Part shown: positions 35,109 to 48,066 of the stretch, in pieces
Numbering within the stretch: position 1 is the stretch's first letter
Layout: every line of letters starts with the position of its first letter
Origin: Turbatrix aceti
Taxonomy: Eukaryota > Nematoda > Chromadorea > Rhabditida > Panagrolaimidae
Assembly (NCBI GenBank): GCA_963969345.1
Contig: OZ017769.1
Span: 8,373,725 to 8,437,724, forward strand
DNA: 64,000 nt
Direction: 5' to 3'
Notes under the pieces: generated by a model
The model's database searches: none
What the model saw: only the letters and a program-made list of their open reading frames with translations
What the model was told of the DNA's origin: nothing
Position numbers and translations under genes: made by a program

Positions 35109-38100
35109 TCAATGGTGACCATTGGGCCCGGTTAGAAATTCATTTACAGCATTCGAATGCTTGTCGGCCTCGGCCTTCGCGCGGGCAAGAACAGACGACG
35201 TAACTTCTAGCTTTTTGTTGCCGCGAGAGAGCTCGGCTTCTAGCGCGGCGTGAGTCACCTGAAAACAAACAAAAAATTGTTTTGTTTAAACCAAAAAAGT
35301 GAGTTTCTTACCTTTCTTGCAAATTGGATAAGTACGGCATCGGTATGCTTGCTGCGATCGAGGATGTCGCACGCGTGCCGATAGACATAGTGCCAGACAT
35401 CCTTCTTGAAGCGACGCTTCGTATCGTCGTCGACCTTTGACACCGACTGATGCGACACAGAAGACGTCGATTTGCGACTCGACCGATGATGATGATGATT
35501 ATTCTTCGGAGCAGAGGTCCTCGGATCAAGCGAAGAAGCCAACTCCTGAGAATCGCTGGATTCAGGTTCCTGCTTCGGGACTACGAGAGCGGTCATTACA
35601 GTTTCCTCGGATACCGGGACTGCAGTTTCGACGACAGTTTCGGGCGCCTGGTAACCCTCGACAGGCGGAGGAGCCTCCCATTGAGATTCTCTGCAAAGTT
35701 TTTGTTTTCAAAAAGAAAAATGACACCCAATTTAGAAAAATGATAAAACTTTAATTCGTAAAAAATGTAGGATTTTGTTGTTTTTATGTCGTTATTATAA
35801 AAACCTAATTTTTGATTAAAAAATATAAAAATAATGAGAACTCGATTAAAAATTCGAGCGGTTCGAAAGCTCAACTCGACAACTCTAATAAAAAGAACGG
35901 TAACTCACTGGGTAACGGTGTGGTAGTAGTATACGACGCCTTCCTCGGTGACCGTCTCGTTCCATTCCGGATTGGGGGCGTAGGGATGATCGTAGATCTC
36001 CACGCCGTTGGATGCGACTTCGACGTTCGCGCTTGAGCTGGCGTCCGTCGTCTCAGCAGTCACCGCGGCATCCGCAATCTGGCCTCCATCATCCGCGTAG
36101 TCGCCCATGTACTGATCCGTGTTCCGGTGATCTGGATCGCTGATAACAGGAGACGACATGACCATCGACAGAGAATCAGTTTCCATCGGCTCGAGCTTGA
36201 CGGGACGCGGCTCTTCTTTTTCTTCTTCGGGCGGCGGCGGAGGGCAGTAGAGATCCGGTGGCAGCATTGGTGGGGGAACCGAGAAATCCGGGTGGGGTGC
36301 AGGTGGATAAAAGTTCGGCGGATAACGAGGCACAGAACTGTGATTGTGACCCCAGAAATCACGCGCCGGCGCTGGCACAGGCATCGGGAGCGGAAGCGGG
36401 AACGAATTCGATGTTGCCGGATGCGGATAGCGCTGACGCACGTGGCCGTAGCGCACGGGGTTGAAGGCATTGATTGGCTCCGGCCTGGCTTGGAAGTGAT
36501 AGGGTCCGTTCCTCCGCATCGGTGCCGGCTGGAATCTCTGGTGACCGAACATCCTCGGTGGCCCTCCGATGGGACCGAATCGAATTGGTGCAAAACCCAT
36601 CGGCTGAATTGGCTGCGTGTGGAAGACCTGATCAACTTGTAGATCAAAGTTCACGGGAGCTGGAACAGGAGCAGGAACAGGAGCAGGAGGAGGTGGAACG
36701 GGTTCCGGCTCGCGCATTGGTTCTTGCTTCACCCGCTTGATTGGAGGAGGCGCAAGAGCGAGATCTTGTGACTTTTCCTCGATGACGGGAGCGGGGACAG
36801 GCATCGGAATCTTCTCCGGAGCAGGAACGGGTGCGGGAACCGGTGCAGGTGGTGCGGAAACAGGAGCAGCAACAGGAATAGACATGGGCGGAGTCGCGGT
36901 GCTCTGCGTCGTAGTCGAGCGACGAGGCTTCGGCGAAGGCGATCGAGAGTAGGATGACGAAGCCGATGACATGTGCCGCCGATCGTAGTCGCGATCGTAG
37001 TAATGCGGTGAGCGTTGTTGGTACGAGCGCTTGTGCTTTCCGTTGTGATAGTATCGATCATAACCTAAAAATAAAAAAATGGTAAAATACGATTTAGGGT
37101 ATCCAGAACTCACCTGGACTTCCATGACGTCGATCATTGAATCTTCGCTTGTCGTACCGCCTTGGAGGACCCCGGTATCGATCGTTGTAGCGTCCGCCGC
37201 GTCGATCGCCATTGTCGTGGGGTGGTCCATACCGTCGATCGCCATTGTGCGGGGGATATCGGTCGTGCCGCCTTCCATCGTAGCGGCGATGCTGCAGAGA
37301 CCCCGTTCTGACAGGAGACATGCTCGGGGATCGCGAGTGATGACGACGACGCTTGTGCCGCTGGGGAGTCCTGCTCCTGGTCCTGGACCGCGTCCGTCGC
37401 CGGGCCGGATAGACATCACGCTCGCGAGACTGGCTTCGAGACCGGTAGTTTCTTTGAGGTCGTCGGCGGTCGGAAGAAGTCGGCGGCGATCGAGGACGAC
37501 GGTAAGAAGTTTGTCGATCCGGTGAGTAGTTGTTGTCTTTGTTATTTTCCTGGATTTGAGAGCCAAGAGTGAAATTTGCCGACTTCGAAGGCTCGGAGTC
37601 GAGGGGTCGCTCGACGGGAGCAGGTTCCTGTTCGACTGGCATCGGGTCGAATGCCATCGGAGCACTGTCAGCAGCCTCGGGGGGAGGAGTGCCTGGATAG
37701 GGCTCGTCTGGGGTGTGCGGCCGAGGGGGAGACATCGCAACCTCGGCAGCCTCATCTTCTGGCTCGGGCGATTCGTCCTTCGAGGAAGCGCGGTTGTTCG
37801 ACCATCGAGTTTGCTGGAAAAAAAATTGGTAGAAAAAAAAAATTTTTTTTTGTAACATTTTTGTGAATACGTTTTTTTTTGAAAATAACTTACCCGAGTG
37901 ACAACATTTGAGTCAATCTGCGGCACACCAGGTTCCTGGGGTTTCGGCATCATACTGTATACCCGGACAATATTTGGCGCGAGAACAGACCACTTGAAGT
38001 GCAGCCGCTCAGCGAGGAGAGCAGTCTGATCGAATGTATCCAAAAATCGGACTCCGTCCCTGCCGAGGAGTCTGTTGACGTCCGGATCATCGCTTGGCGG

Positions 38101-41100
38101 CGGCTCAGAGGCAACCTTGTCGACGAGTTCTTTCATCGTGTGCTCGATGACAATCTCATCGTCCAGACGCCGGCTGGAAAATGCCGTGAGAATGACGTAG
38201 AAAGACTGCACGTTGCCTCCATTCAGGCACTGAACCGGCAGTCGATCCAGGAACTGCAGAAGTTTGGCGTAGAGCCGGTAGAGGGTCTTTGTCGATACAT
38301 GGGACATCTCGTGGGTCAGCCACATCCACATGATGCCGAGGCCCAGGTTCTGGACGAACCACTCCCTCCAGCGGGCGTCGTCAACGGAGAGCATGAATTC
38401 CGTGAGTGCGTACATGACATCGTAGTCGGAGACCGTGATGAGACGTCGGTTGAACTCGAGCACGTCGTCTGCGGTGGACATCTTCTTGCGTCCGATGATC
38501 TTTCGGGCCTCGGCCTTGCCGATTCGGAGACGTCGTTTGACTCTCTGGATCTTGGCCTTCCAGTATTTCTGTTCTTCGGTCAGCTTGGGTCTCGGAGGCC
38601 GCTTTGGCTTGGCCACAACAGCAGCAGCAGCAGCGGGCTCGGGTTCGTTGAACTGAAGATCGACCGGCAGAACAACCGGGAATTCTTCTTCCTTGTCTTC
38701 TTCGTCTTCCTCTTCGGATTCAACGCTGTCTTCCTCCTCGTCTTCATCTTCGTCGTCTTCCTCATCCTCGAGCTCGCCGCCAATGTATCCGGTGCAGTTT
38801 GCAGCCCCGCAGAAGCACTTCTGCGCTCCCTTGCCAAAACGTTGAAAATCGTAGTTGAATACGATTTCTTCGCCGGGAACAATGTCTTTGAGAGCGAAGA
38901 AGCCAATGCGCATCGTCTTGCCTACGACCCATTTTTGCGTCACTGCATTCGGATCGCACGAGTGATTCGCGAAGCGTGAGAGATTGCCCCGTCGCGTGGC
39001 GTCGATGATGGCTGCCTTCTCGATAGCCATGAAGTAGTGATGCTGGATGCCCTCCGCGGTGTATCTCTCCTGACGCTCTGCCATTTCCTTCTTGTCTATC
39101 AGGTCGCCGACGTACTCAATGATAAAAGCATCCCTGAAAAAAAAGCCGTCAAATCCAGGAAAACCGACAATGTTTGCTAAAAAAACGAACTTTTGAATGA
39201 ACTCTGTCGCCCTGATGCCATTGCCTTTCTTGCCGGCGTTGAAGATCTCGATTGACGCGTACTGTCGCTAAAATGAATGCCTTATAAAAAAATTCGTCGT
39301 AAGACCATAAAAAAAGCTCTCTTAAAAATATTCGTTCTAAGACCATAAAAAACACGAGTAGGCCTAGTTTTACCATCTCCCCATAAAAACATTCGTTCTA
39401 AGACCATTAAATCTAATAATTTTCTTATCCTAATAATAACCCACCTTTTGAAACCGCTTGTTCTTGCAACGATCTCCAAAGTAGCATCTATCGCTGCACT
39501 CCAGACGCATGTGTCGATTCTGACAGTTATCGTAGCATCCAGTTCCATCATTCCTGGGCGTGCACTCGCATGGCATCGAGAGATCCTCTCTCACGAGAAC
39601 GACCGTACTCGAAGTCGTCTGATTCTCCTTGATATGCTTGAACTTGGCAGGCAACGGTGGAGGCCTGTTTTCCTCCGCGTCAATCGGCAAAGGCACCTGA
39701 AATCGAGGCGGCGTTCGTGCTTGTTTTCCATTGGATCGATTGTTGACTTCGACGATTGCGCCGTTGTAATCGACTTGGTGAGATTTCTTAGATTTTGACA
39801 CCTTTTCTGGTCTGATCTCCGCCGCCGTCGCAAGAGAAGAATCGGACGTCGGTTCAGCAAAGCGTGATGTCGAGTTTTTCTTTTTGGGTCGGATTTCGCA
39901 GTAGTTGACGCGTTCGGGACTCTCGCCGCGTTCGAACGCAACCTGCCGACGAGTTAGAACCATTTCTTCGTCTTCGTCGTCGCCTTCCTCCAAGGATGAT
40001 GACGAATCGACGACCGACTCCTCCGATTCAGACCCGCTTGATGACCAACTTCGGCGTCGATCTGCAAAACAGCGATGAATAGAATCAAAAAAAGTTGAAA
40101 TTCTTGTTTTGAATAAGAAAATTAACAAACAAAGGCAAAAAAGATCATAATGCAAAAAAATACGTGAAAAAAATCTAATAATAATGATAATGACCTAAAA
40201 ACAATGCAAAACAAAAAATAAATGAATTTTACTCGCGCCAAATAAGGAAAAAAATGTACAGTACTGAGATAAGACGTTTCCCACGTATCCCGAGACGAAA
40301 TTCGCCAAGATACGCTTTCCTACTTTTGACTATCGTTGTAGTTTTCATATTACTTTTTTAGCCTATTACTTACCACTTCGAGTTGCCGGTTGGGGTTTTT
40401 TGGTGTTTGAGCTTTCAATTTTGCATTTGATAGCGTTCCTGAAATCCATTTCGGTAAATTACCTCGCCTTGATGGAAGGATAATAAGAAAACTCACGTCA
40501 TTACGCCCTCAAGAGTATTACGGTCAATGCTGAATGTGCCCTTGGAAAACGAAGCAACGTTGTTGGGACCCCAGATTTCGGCAGCGAGCTTTCTCTCGGA
40601 AAGCATGGTGCACCGGGCGTGATAGGCGGTTCTGGTGTACTCCTTGATGGCTGCGTCGAAGGCGGAGAATATCTTTGCGGCTCTTTCAGGCCCAATATTG
40701 CCATTGGCACCGACGAGAAGTTTTGTGCCATCCGTTGCGATTCGATCCATATTGTCGGCGTGATTTCTCGTATTATCGTAGTGGCCCTGGATAAAATCGA
40801 AACGGCCTTTGTAGGAGCCTTCCGCGATTTTAGGCCGATCACTGGTGACCACGGGCGGCGGGGCCTGGCGGGTTTTTCCATACTTTCGCTTACCCTTTTC
40901 TTCCTTTCTTTTCTTGATCACTCGTTCCTTGGGCACTCGTTCTTTGGGTTCCACTTCTTTCTTGGGCTGTTCTTTGGCGGTGGAAGGCTGGGAAACGGTC
41001 TTCTGAGGTTTCGCCGGTGCAGCGGAGGGCTTTTTGGCCGGAACCGCAGCGGTAGATGCCTGATTTTGAGTTTTCGCCGCAGGAGTTGCCTTTGACTTCT

Positions 41101-41526
41101 TGGTGGTCGGTGGAGGGGGTGGTGGGCGCTTCTTCGGCTGCTGCGTCGCCTTGGGTGGTGGAGGCGGCGGCGGTTGAGAAAGAGGAAGCGGTGGTCCGAC
41201 CGCGTTGAAGCGAGCAATGGCAGCGGAAGCCGCTTTTCTCGGAGGAGGCGCGAGGTAGAGGGGTGCCTCCGGCTTAATGTCGGGGTTGTTCTCCGTGCAT
41301 GACGTCGGGGAGTCTTCTGTCGCCTGAAAAAAAAGAGTTTTCGGGGTTTTAGTGCATAGGCCAGGGCGAAAGTCGGGTTTTAACCGAATAAAGTTAGCCT
41401 GAGAGTTTTTATATATCAAAAACGTACCATTTGTTCAGTTTTAACGGGAGCAGGCGAAGTCAGAGGCGAAACATCGATAGCGCGGTCCGTCGTGCCGGAG
41501 ACTCCAACATCCGAAGTTGTAGTCAT
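35109..41526 (-). CDS. SETD2-type histone H3 lysine-36 methyltransferase (AWS-SET-postSET, WW, SRI)
   Basis: Ten exons: 41428-41526, 40497-41323, 40374-40438, 39445-40061, 39191-39267, 37894-39133, 37114-37813, 35909-37064, 35312-35690 and 35109-35258 (5310 nt, 1769 aa, phase closes). Set2/SETD2 enzymes methylate H3K36 on transcribed chromatin. The N-terminus is Pro/Lys-rich. AWS (about 490-536): PCECTPRNDGTGCYDNCQNR and RFQK. SET: NAGKKGNGIRA, FIIEYVGDLID, ATRRGNLSRFANHSCDPN (NHSC about 619) and EIVFNYDFQRFG. Post-SET: KCFCGAANCTGYIGG. Then an acidic run, an RS-rich region, a long Pro/Ala/Val region, a WW domain (WNETVTEEGVVYYYHTVTQ plus ESQWEAP) split by an intron, and a C-terminal SRI-like helical region (VLIQFARKVTHAALEAEL) that would bind the RNA polymerase II tail. 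The start at 41526 is a choice: the frame stays open back to an acceptor at 41601. Confidence 0.92.
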
Positions 41527-42653
41527 CGTGGCAGCTTGTTCACTTGGCGTAGAGTTAGTAGGACAATAGCATAGCCACGCGTCCGCGATTTCGGGTTCAC
41601 GCTAAAAAAGCGAGCAAAATGTTAACGTTTTTTTGGGTTTTATATAAAAATTGGTCGATTCCTCTCTCTCTCCTCGCCAAAACACCACGCTATCGTGTAC
41701 ACTGTGCGTGTGTGCGCGTACTACTCGTCGGAGTGGTTTTATAAAACAGCATGCGAGGCAACTGTTTCTGGTCGGGAAGCAAAAAAGTGAGTGGTGCACT
41801 CTTTTCTCTCTCTCTCCTCTCCCCCTTTTTCTCCTACATTAGCAGGCAGCACGGGGCTTGCCTGCCTGCTTGGTGCCCGGCGCGGCCTGGTTGGGCATCA
41901 ACTACGCGCGCATTTTTGCGTTTGGGTCGTTTCGTCGTCTTCGTTGTCGTCGGTTCCGTGCTCGCTCACGGAAGACGACGCCCGAACGAGCAGCGCGCTT
42001 TGTTCGCGCTGCTCTGACTGCTTGTAGGAAGGAATACATGCATTGCGCGTCGTCGTCGTCGTCGCCACAACGACCTGAGTCCTCCTGAACTCACACCAAG
42101 CTAGTCGCGGACACCACCATCCGTCATCGCTGTCGTCCAGGCATACATGTCTGCCCTGCCTGCTGTTATTTTCTACGAAAACGCGCCAGTTTTTACGAGA
42201 CATCGTTGCCGCATTTATATGTATCTCCGCCTTGGTTTACCGCCGAGAGAAAGAAAAGAGAAGGGGTAAGCCTGCGACCGCCTAACGTGGACTCACGCTG
42301 CAGGGGGTTTTATATGAGGCTGTTTATTGACTGATCATACCTTTATTTGTTGAAAACGATGCTTAAAGTCGGAAAAGTTCATTATACAAGCTGAAAAAGG
42401 GATATCCTAAAAAGCAATGCAATAAAGACAAAGAAATAAAGCATCCAAGCAAAGTAACGTTACCCTCTGGATTACCTCACACATGGACGGTATACGATAG
42501 CACCGCACGTTGCATGCACCTTGAAGTGTCTTGCCCCGACTTTGTTTTGGATCGTATCGCAAAACATTTTTTTACCTTCTTTTCTCTTTTTTATTCTTAT
42601 CAGTGCAAAAAACAGTGAAATCCAACTTTTTAGGCCAGATTGAATGGTTTATT
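41527..42653. promoter_or_regulatory. Spacer between CoA synthase and the SETD2-type gene
   Basis: Upstream DNA of the methyltransferase and 3' flank of CoA synthase, both on the minus strand. A GCTTTTTTAG acceptor just before 41601 is followed by a leader that is open in the frame of the ATG, so a further 5' exon or spliced-leader addition is possible. TC- and GTC-rich simple sequence fills 41660-42060. No independent gene seen. Confidence 0.45.
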
Positions 42654-44380
42654 TCAGATCTGGCCATCACCGTGACTCCGCACCCTGTCGAGAGCCTTTT
42701 TGACCTGACGCCTAGTTTCGGTCTTTTCCCAGAGCGAGCAGAAAACGACGTGGCTCTGGGCGATTCGGGCCTCGTTGGAGAGCTGGCTTCCGATGCGTTT
42801 GGCCGCGTCGTCCGGGGATAGACCATCTCGCTCGTTGACTCGTCGAATGGCTTCTTCGTGGGGCACGAAGGTGGTCCACACTTCGCGGACTTTGGATTTC
42901 CATCCGGCCTCAAGGAGGAGCGCGGCGTCGATGACGAAGATATCAGAAGACGAGGCCGCGATTCGGGATGCCACGACGTCGGCGACCGCCGGCCAGATCA
43001 GGGATGTCAATTGCGCCCGTTTGGCCGGGTCGTTGAATACGACCTCGCCGAGGGCTTTTCGGTCAACTTTCCCATCGGGACCGACGAGATCGGCGCCAAA
43101 ATTGGTCGCAATCGCCTCGGAAAACTTGTTTTTTGTAGCGTAGAGTTCGTGAACAATCTTGTCGCAATCCGCGACGTCGCAGCCCTGATCGATGAGGTAG
43201 GAGGCAATGTTTGACTTTCCGGACGCGATGCCACCGGTCAGGCCGACGAGATACGGGGAAGCAGGAAGGGTGGGATCCTGGTTTACAGGCTGTCGGAGCT
43301 CGCCGAGCAGTTGGCGCCGTCTGCTGCTGCTCGATAGCTTGGTCTCGTTGAGAACGGCATCGGGACCACCGACGAGGGTGATTTGCTCGACGGCGAGTTG
43401 GTTTAGGCCCCGCTCGCGGCGTTTGTCATTCACCGCGTTCCCGCCACGAATTGTTTCTTCGGAGACGACGATGCAGTCGAGGTCTTCGTAGACGATCGCT
43501 GGACCAAAGGGGTCGGTGATCTCTTCGATGCCGATGTTCGTGCCTTCCGCGATTTCGGTCAGGAAGTCCCGGACGGCGGCGATACGGTCGGAAACCGGCT
43601 CCATCAGTTCGTAGAGGGTTTTTTCTGGAAAATTTGAGGGTAAAAAACTTGTACAGTCAAAATCAGGGAAAACATTGGGCTAAAAAATGGCCTAAAAAAT
43701 TCAAAAAAAAACGTTGAGAAAAAATTATTTCGTGTTATTTTTACATGGATCGTAGTATTTAAAAAAAATTATTGGAATAATTTAAATACGAAAAAAATAT
43801 TTAAAAAATTTCTAAAAAAAATTTAAAATTAAAAAAAATACAGTGTTTGTAAAAAAAGTTGTTAGACGACAAAAAAATTATTTTTTAACAGGACCAAAAA
43901 TTTTTTTCCGTGATCAAAATCAGTTTCAAACAAAAACTCACTCTTGATCATGTCGCCAGTGGTCACTCCAAGCGTGACCCTATCAGACAGCAGCACGGCA
44001 GTGGTCAGCAGAATCTTGTGCCCATTGTGGAGGCGGTCAAAAGTGCCACCCAAGCAGACGTGCTTGTACGGTTTCGGACCAAGGACCGCATTCTGCACTG
44101 CCTGGAGGTTGGGAGCCGAGAGTACGTGCCCGAGGTCAGCGGTCGTCCGGGTCGTGTTGACCACTACTCGGACGTCCACATTGGGACAAGTAGTCGTGGC
44201 CTCGTCGTAGAGCTTCGGCACAAGATCCCGCAGCTCAGAGACGGGTTTTGAGGAATCCAGCTGGACGTAGAGCCTTGAGACGACGCGTTTCGCAGCGGCA
44301 GCGAGTGCGCGGCCTCCGGCTACGACGACCGCGCCGGTGTCGATCATCTCGTCGCTCGGATTTGGCCTGATTGGTGGCAT
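42654..44380 (-). CDS. Bifunctional coenzyme A synthase (PPAT plus dephospho-CoA kinase)
   Basis: Two exons, 43942-44380 and 42654-43624: 1410 nt, 469 aa. It performs the last two steps of CoA synthesis: adenylylation of 4'-phosphopantetheine, then phosphorylation of dephospho-CoA. The nucleotidyltransferase half has GGTFDRLHNGHK with the HxGH signature at 118-121. The kinase half has the P-loop GLTGGIASGKS (GGIASGKS about 277-284), DCDKIVHELYA, and VIDAALLLEAGW, plus the lid RVNERDGLSPDDAAKRI. A third family segment, GLNQLAVEQITLVGG, links the halves. It is shorter than the human enzyme (564 aa), mainly at the N-terminus. The start MPPIRPNPSDE was chosen over an upstream open stretch that lacks coding character. 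Confidence 0.95.
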
Positions 44381-47300
44381 TTTTTTGTTTTGGGAAAATA
44401 AGGAGGAAATAAATGAGGTAATCGATCGGACACGTGGACCGTGGACCGCTGGATGTGAGGTGAGTTGGGTCACTACTACCAGCACTAGACAGGGCAAGAC
44501 TGCGCCGCTCTGTTCGGGTTGTTTGCAGTCAGTCGGCGCTCACACACTCTTTTCTATTCTTTCTTTTTTTTGCAACAGTCAAACAGTATACACGGACACG
44601 GACACCGGTTTTATTCTTCTGTTCTTGACGCTCGAAGAAAAGACGGAAGGCCCGACAGGGGTAGTCCGGCTGTCGGAGCCGTCGTCGTCGGTGATCGCTT
44701 CGGGGAGATAATCGAATGCATGTTGGCCTGGCAGTCATCTCGGGGGTCGGGAGAAGCACAACGGAAGGAACGAGGTCGTCGTCGAAATCGAGGCCGCTGA
44801 TGATCATGAACTGAAAAAAAAACGACTCTGCTTGCTCAAAAAAAAATTTAAAAATTCTATTTACACGGGGGTTTAAAATGAATCACATGCATGCATTTTG
44901 TGGCTGTTTTTTTTACTTCAAAATCGTTTGCAACAAATTTTCTACAGTCAATTTTTCTTCATCAACACCAAATTTTTCTACAAAAAAAATTCTACAAAAT
45001 TTTTTGTAAGTGCAAATCTGACAGCAATCAAGCCCTAAATTCCAACCAATTCTGTCAAATTAACCTACAACCTACATAAAAACAGTAACTTCTGTAAAAC
45101 ACAAGAAATGGTGTGAAAAAAAATAAAAGAATCGGGGCATCCGTGAAAAAGAACACGGAAAGTCCCGTTATTGTATGTATTTATTTTTCGCTTTGCTTGT
45201 TGACAAGTGTTACGAACCGGATAACTGACATTCAAATAACTGCCCGAAGCGTCTCTTGACCCCCAACAAGTTAATTTTCACGGAAGAGAAACAGTCCGAA
45301 CAGTCAGCCTTCAGTTGTTCGAAAACCTGTAACGGTTCATTTCATCCGATGTTCTCACAAATTAGCCGCTGGGTAGCCTTGACCACTGTTTTTTATTTGG
45401 GGGCAGAACTAATTTTTTCTCCGTCAGTGGAAGTGTTGTTCAAATAAACCCCCAAATTATTCAGTCAGGTGCGGGAAGGTCAGATCATTTTGTGTGCAAA
45501 TGATTGTTGGCATGGATTACGCCGGAGGCATCTATCCATTCATCCAGATATTTTTTTTATAAACACAAAGTTCTTTTTTTTACAAAAAGGAACTTTGTGC
45601 CTCGTAAAAATAGCGCCTGTGGTCTGTCATTGTATGCATAATATTTGTATTTAACTGCCAATTAAGATCGCAAAATTTTTTTCGGAGATGCGTAACGATC
45701 GTCTTCCCCTCACTGAACCCCCGTGAATGCAGATTCCTGCAAAAAACATCTGCGTTCCCTATTTTTTGTCATTTGTATTTATTTTTTCACAAAAACAAAT
45801 TCCGCCGACTGCTACCGGCTTTCGAAGGAATTTGTTCCTATCTTGTTAGCGTTTAGCGTCTACCAAAGGAGCTCTGGCTAATCTTAATAGATCCAAATCC
45901 AATCTACTCCCTCCAACCGACTAGGAAGTGGAGTAGATAAAAATCCTTATACGTCGCCAAATTGCACCATTGGACATGCGCAGCAGCGTCAGCCTCCTCC
46001 AGAGCGGTACAATCAAACAAGTTTACGCCTACGTCACGCCGATGCAAAAGAAGGGAAGGAAGGTGGACAGGACAACGAAGGAACAATTGACCACGACAGC
46101 CTGCGTTCACGCCGCACACCGCACGCCGCTTGCGTAAATGTTTGTTTATCTTCTGACTTTTCAAGCCATTTTTGGACCATGTTGTCCGTGGCTTGAAAAG
46201 CCAAAAACTCGTTTATGCAGGTGAATGGGACCCAAAGAAAGTTTTTAATCAGTCAAAATTTCTTTAGACCACCAATTCCCTCCTCCAGACTCCTTTGAAT
46301 GCCCCAATGGCCGGCAAAGTGTGACCAGTTGCTCTCCAGGCCCTCTGGTCACTCTTTGAGTCTTGCTTTCTTTGCCAGTGTCGAGCAAATCGCGTCTGTC
46401 GCTTGATTTGCTGACTGCTGACAAATCGCTGCTTTACAGGGCTCTAAAGACCAGTTCTGATGGCACACCGCGATCTCGTAAATCCGGTAAATTGCCATCA
46501 GATAACAGCCATGCAGGAGTATAGGGTTCCCGCCTTACAAGAATGCCTGCCTTTTTTTCGACTCTGATTATCCTCATTCTGTTATTCTAACAACTTCTCG
46601 TGTCTACTGGTTAATTTTTTTGCATCTCTGGTTGTTCCGTTTCCTCAGTTTGGAGTCCATTTATCCATTATACTAACAACAATGTCTATCACAGGTCCTT
46701 TTTATCTCCAACGATGTTGAAGATCACCATGCATCCAGTTTGCTGCTTCTTAAGATCGGAACACATTCCTTGCAAGTCATTTTAAATCCTATTTGAAATG
46801 ACTTGCCGACAGCGAGCGCCGTCAAGGGCCTAACAAGTTGTCGAAGAAACGAACCCCACACCTAAAGGTCTCCATCCGGTCTCGCGGTCATTCATGCATA
46901 TGTACATGCATGCACGCGTTTACGCGATCGTTAAATCCAAACTAGACTACTACCTATTTTTTTTCCGGAGTTGATAACAAACCGATGAGTAGGCTGGTCA
47001 GCCGCCAACGAATCGGATCCCCCGTCTTTAATTGTTGCCACTCAACTGAAAACGCAGCGGTGTACGCGCATCCCCGCCACCAACAAGCTTTTCGGGTTTG
47101 GGGGACTGCAGTCGGTCGTCCCTTTCACGTCTGTTGACCGTTCGCTTCCCCCCTCTGATTTCTCCTTCGCCCCCGCCTTTCCCTTGACTTTGACTCCCTT
47201 GCTTCCCTTTTTCCCCTGGGCAGTATCTTCGCGCACGACCGCTATCCTCCTGCCTTATCCCATCTTCGATCAAACCCCACCGGTCAGCCAGCAGGTGGCC

Positions 47301-48066
47301 AATTTTGTTTTTGTTTAAATTTTGACAAAACCAAAATTGGCTTTCTAGTATTTATAAAAACTTTGTCAATCGGATCAAATCTGCAGGGCGTCGTGCTTAT
47401 CGTCCGATCTACTTTCACCTCCTTAATCCTAATATGCAATATGACGCGTAAAAATTTCTTCAATTTTTTCTAGACGCCGTTTGCACCTCCCTACAAAAGG
47501 AGACAAATGCGCGAACGTAACCCAGAAACAAAAATTTCAAATTGCTTTTCGAATCTCCCAGAAAAGCGATTTGATTTCTGTAGCTAAAAGGATATATCCA
47601 TAACCCGTCGAGTTATGGATATATCATAACCCTCAGCCTGTCTGGCGTCGCCCTCATATTGGATTTGTTGTACATCCCCGTCATTTTTTTGTTTGTTTCG
47701 AAAAAAAACATGATTTCATTGCTTTTTTTCGCCCAAAGACAAGGACTCCTCTGATTTTCTCTTCCCCCGGCGTCTTGTTTTGCGCGGATCGGTGATCTGA
47801 TCAATTGTCGTGTTATCTCCACTCCAGTACACGTGAGAGAGTGCACGAGAGAGAGAAATAAATAGTATCACCCCGTCGTGTCAATCGATATCCGAGATTG
47901 ATTTTTATCTTGATATCGCATCTTATAACACTTTTTTTCTTGTTCAAGCTGGGTAGCCTTTCTTCCTGAATCCTGATTGTCGTGCACTCGACAAATCTGA
48001 CATTCTTCTACAGTTCTATTTTTCTACAGCCTCCTGAATTTCCTTCTACATACAAACGGCACAAAA
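44381..48066. other. Gene-poor intergenic block
   Basis: 3.7 kb between CoA synthase (-) and the four-helix membrane protein (+), so a divergent promoter region in part. It holds two hairpins: about 45567-45598 (ACAAAGTTC paired with GAACTTTGT) and 47591-47625 (GATATATCCATAAC with its exact complement, 7-nt loop). No open frame here shows splice support or family resemblance. Confidence 0.5.
47591..47625. repeat. Perfect 14-bp inverted repeat, 7-nt loop
   Basis: Arms 47591-47604 and 47612-47625 are exact reverse complements (GATATATCCATAAC). Not followed by a T-run that would suggest a terminator. Role unknown. Confidence 0.85.

Noticed and set aside
35905..39084. A single 1059-codon minus-strand open frame
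   Set aside because: It runs through three introns of the SETD2-type gene; between about 37114 and 37813 it reads the wrong frame. The spliced model keeps family motifs and codon bias.
41602..41799. Upstream coding exon for the SETD2-type gene
   Set aside because: Sequence is TC-rich with stops in the needed frame; the acceptor before 41601 may instead be for a leader.
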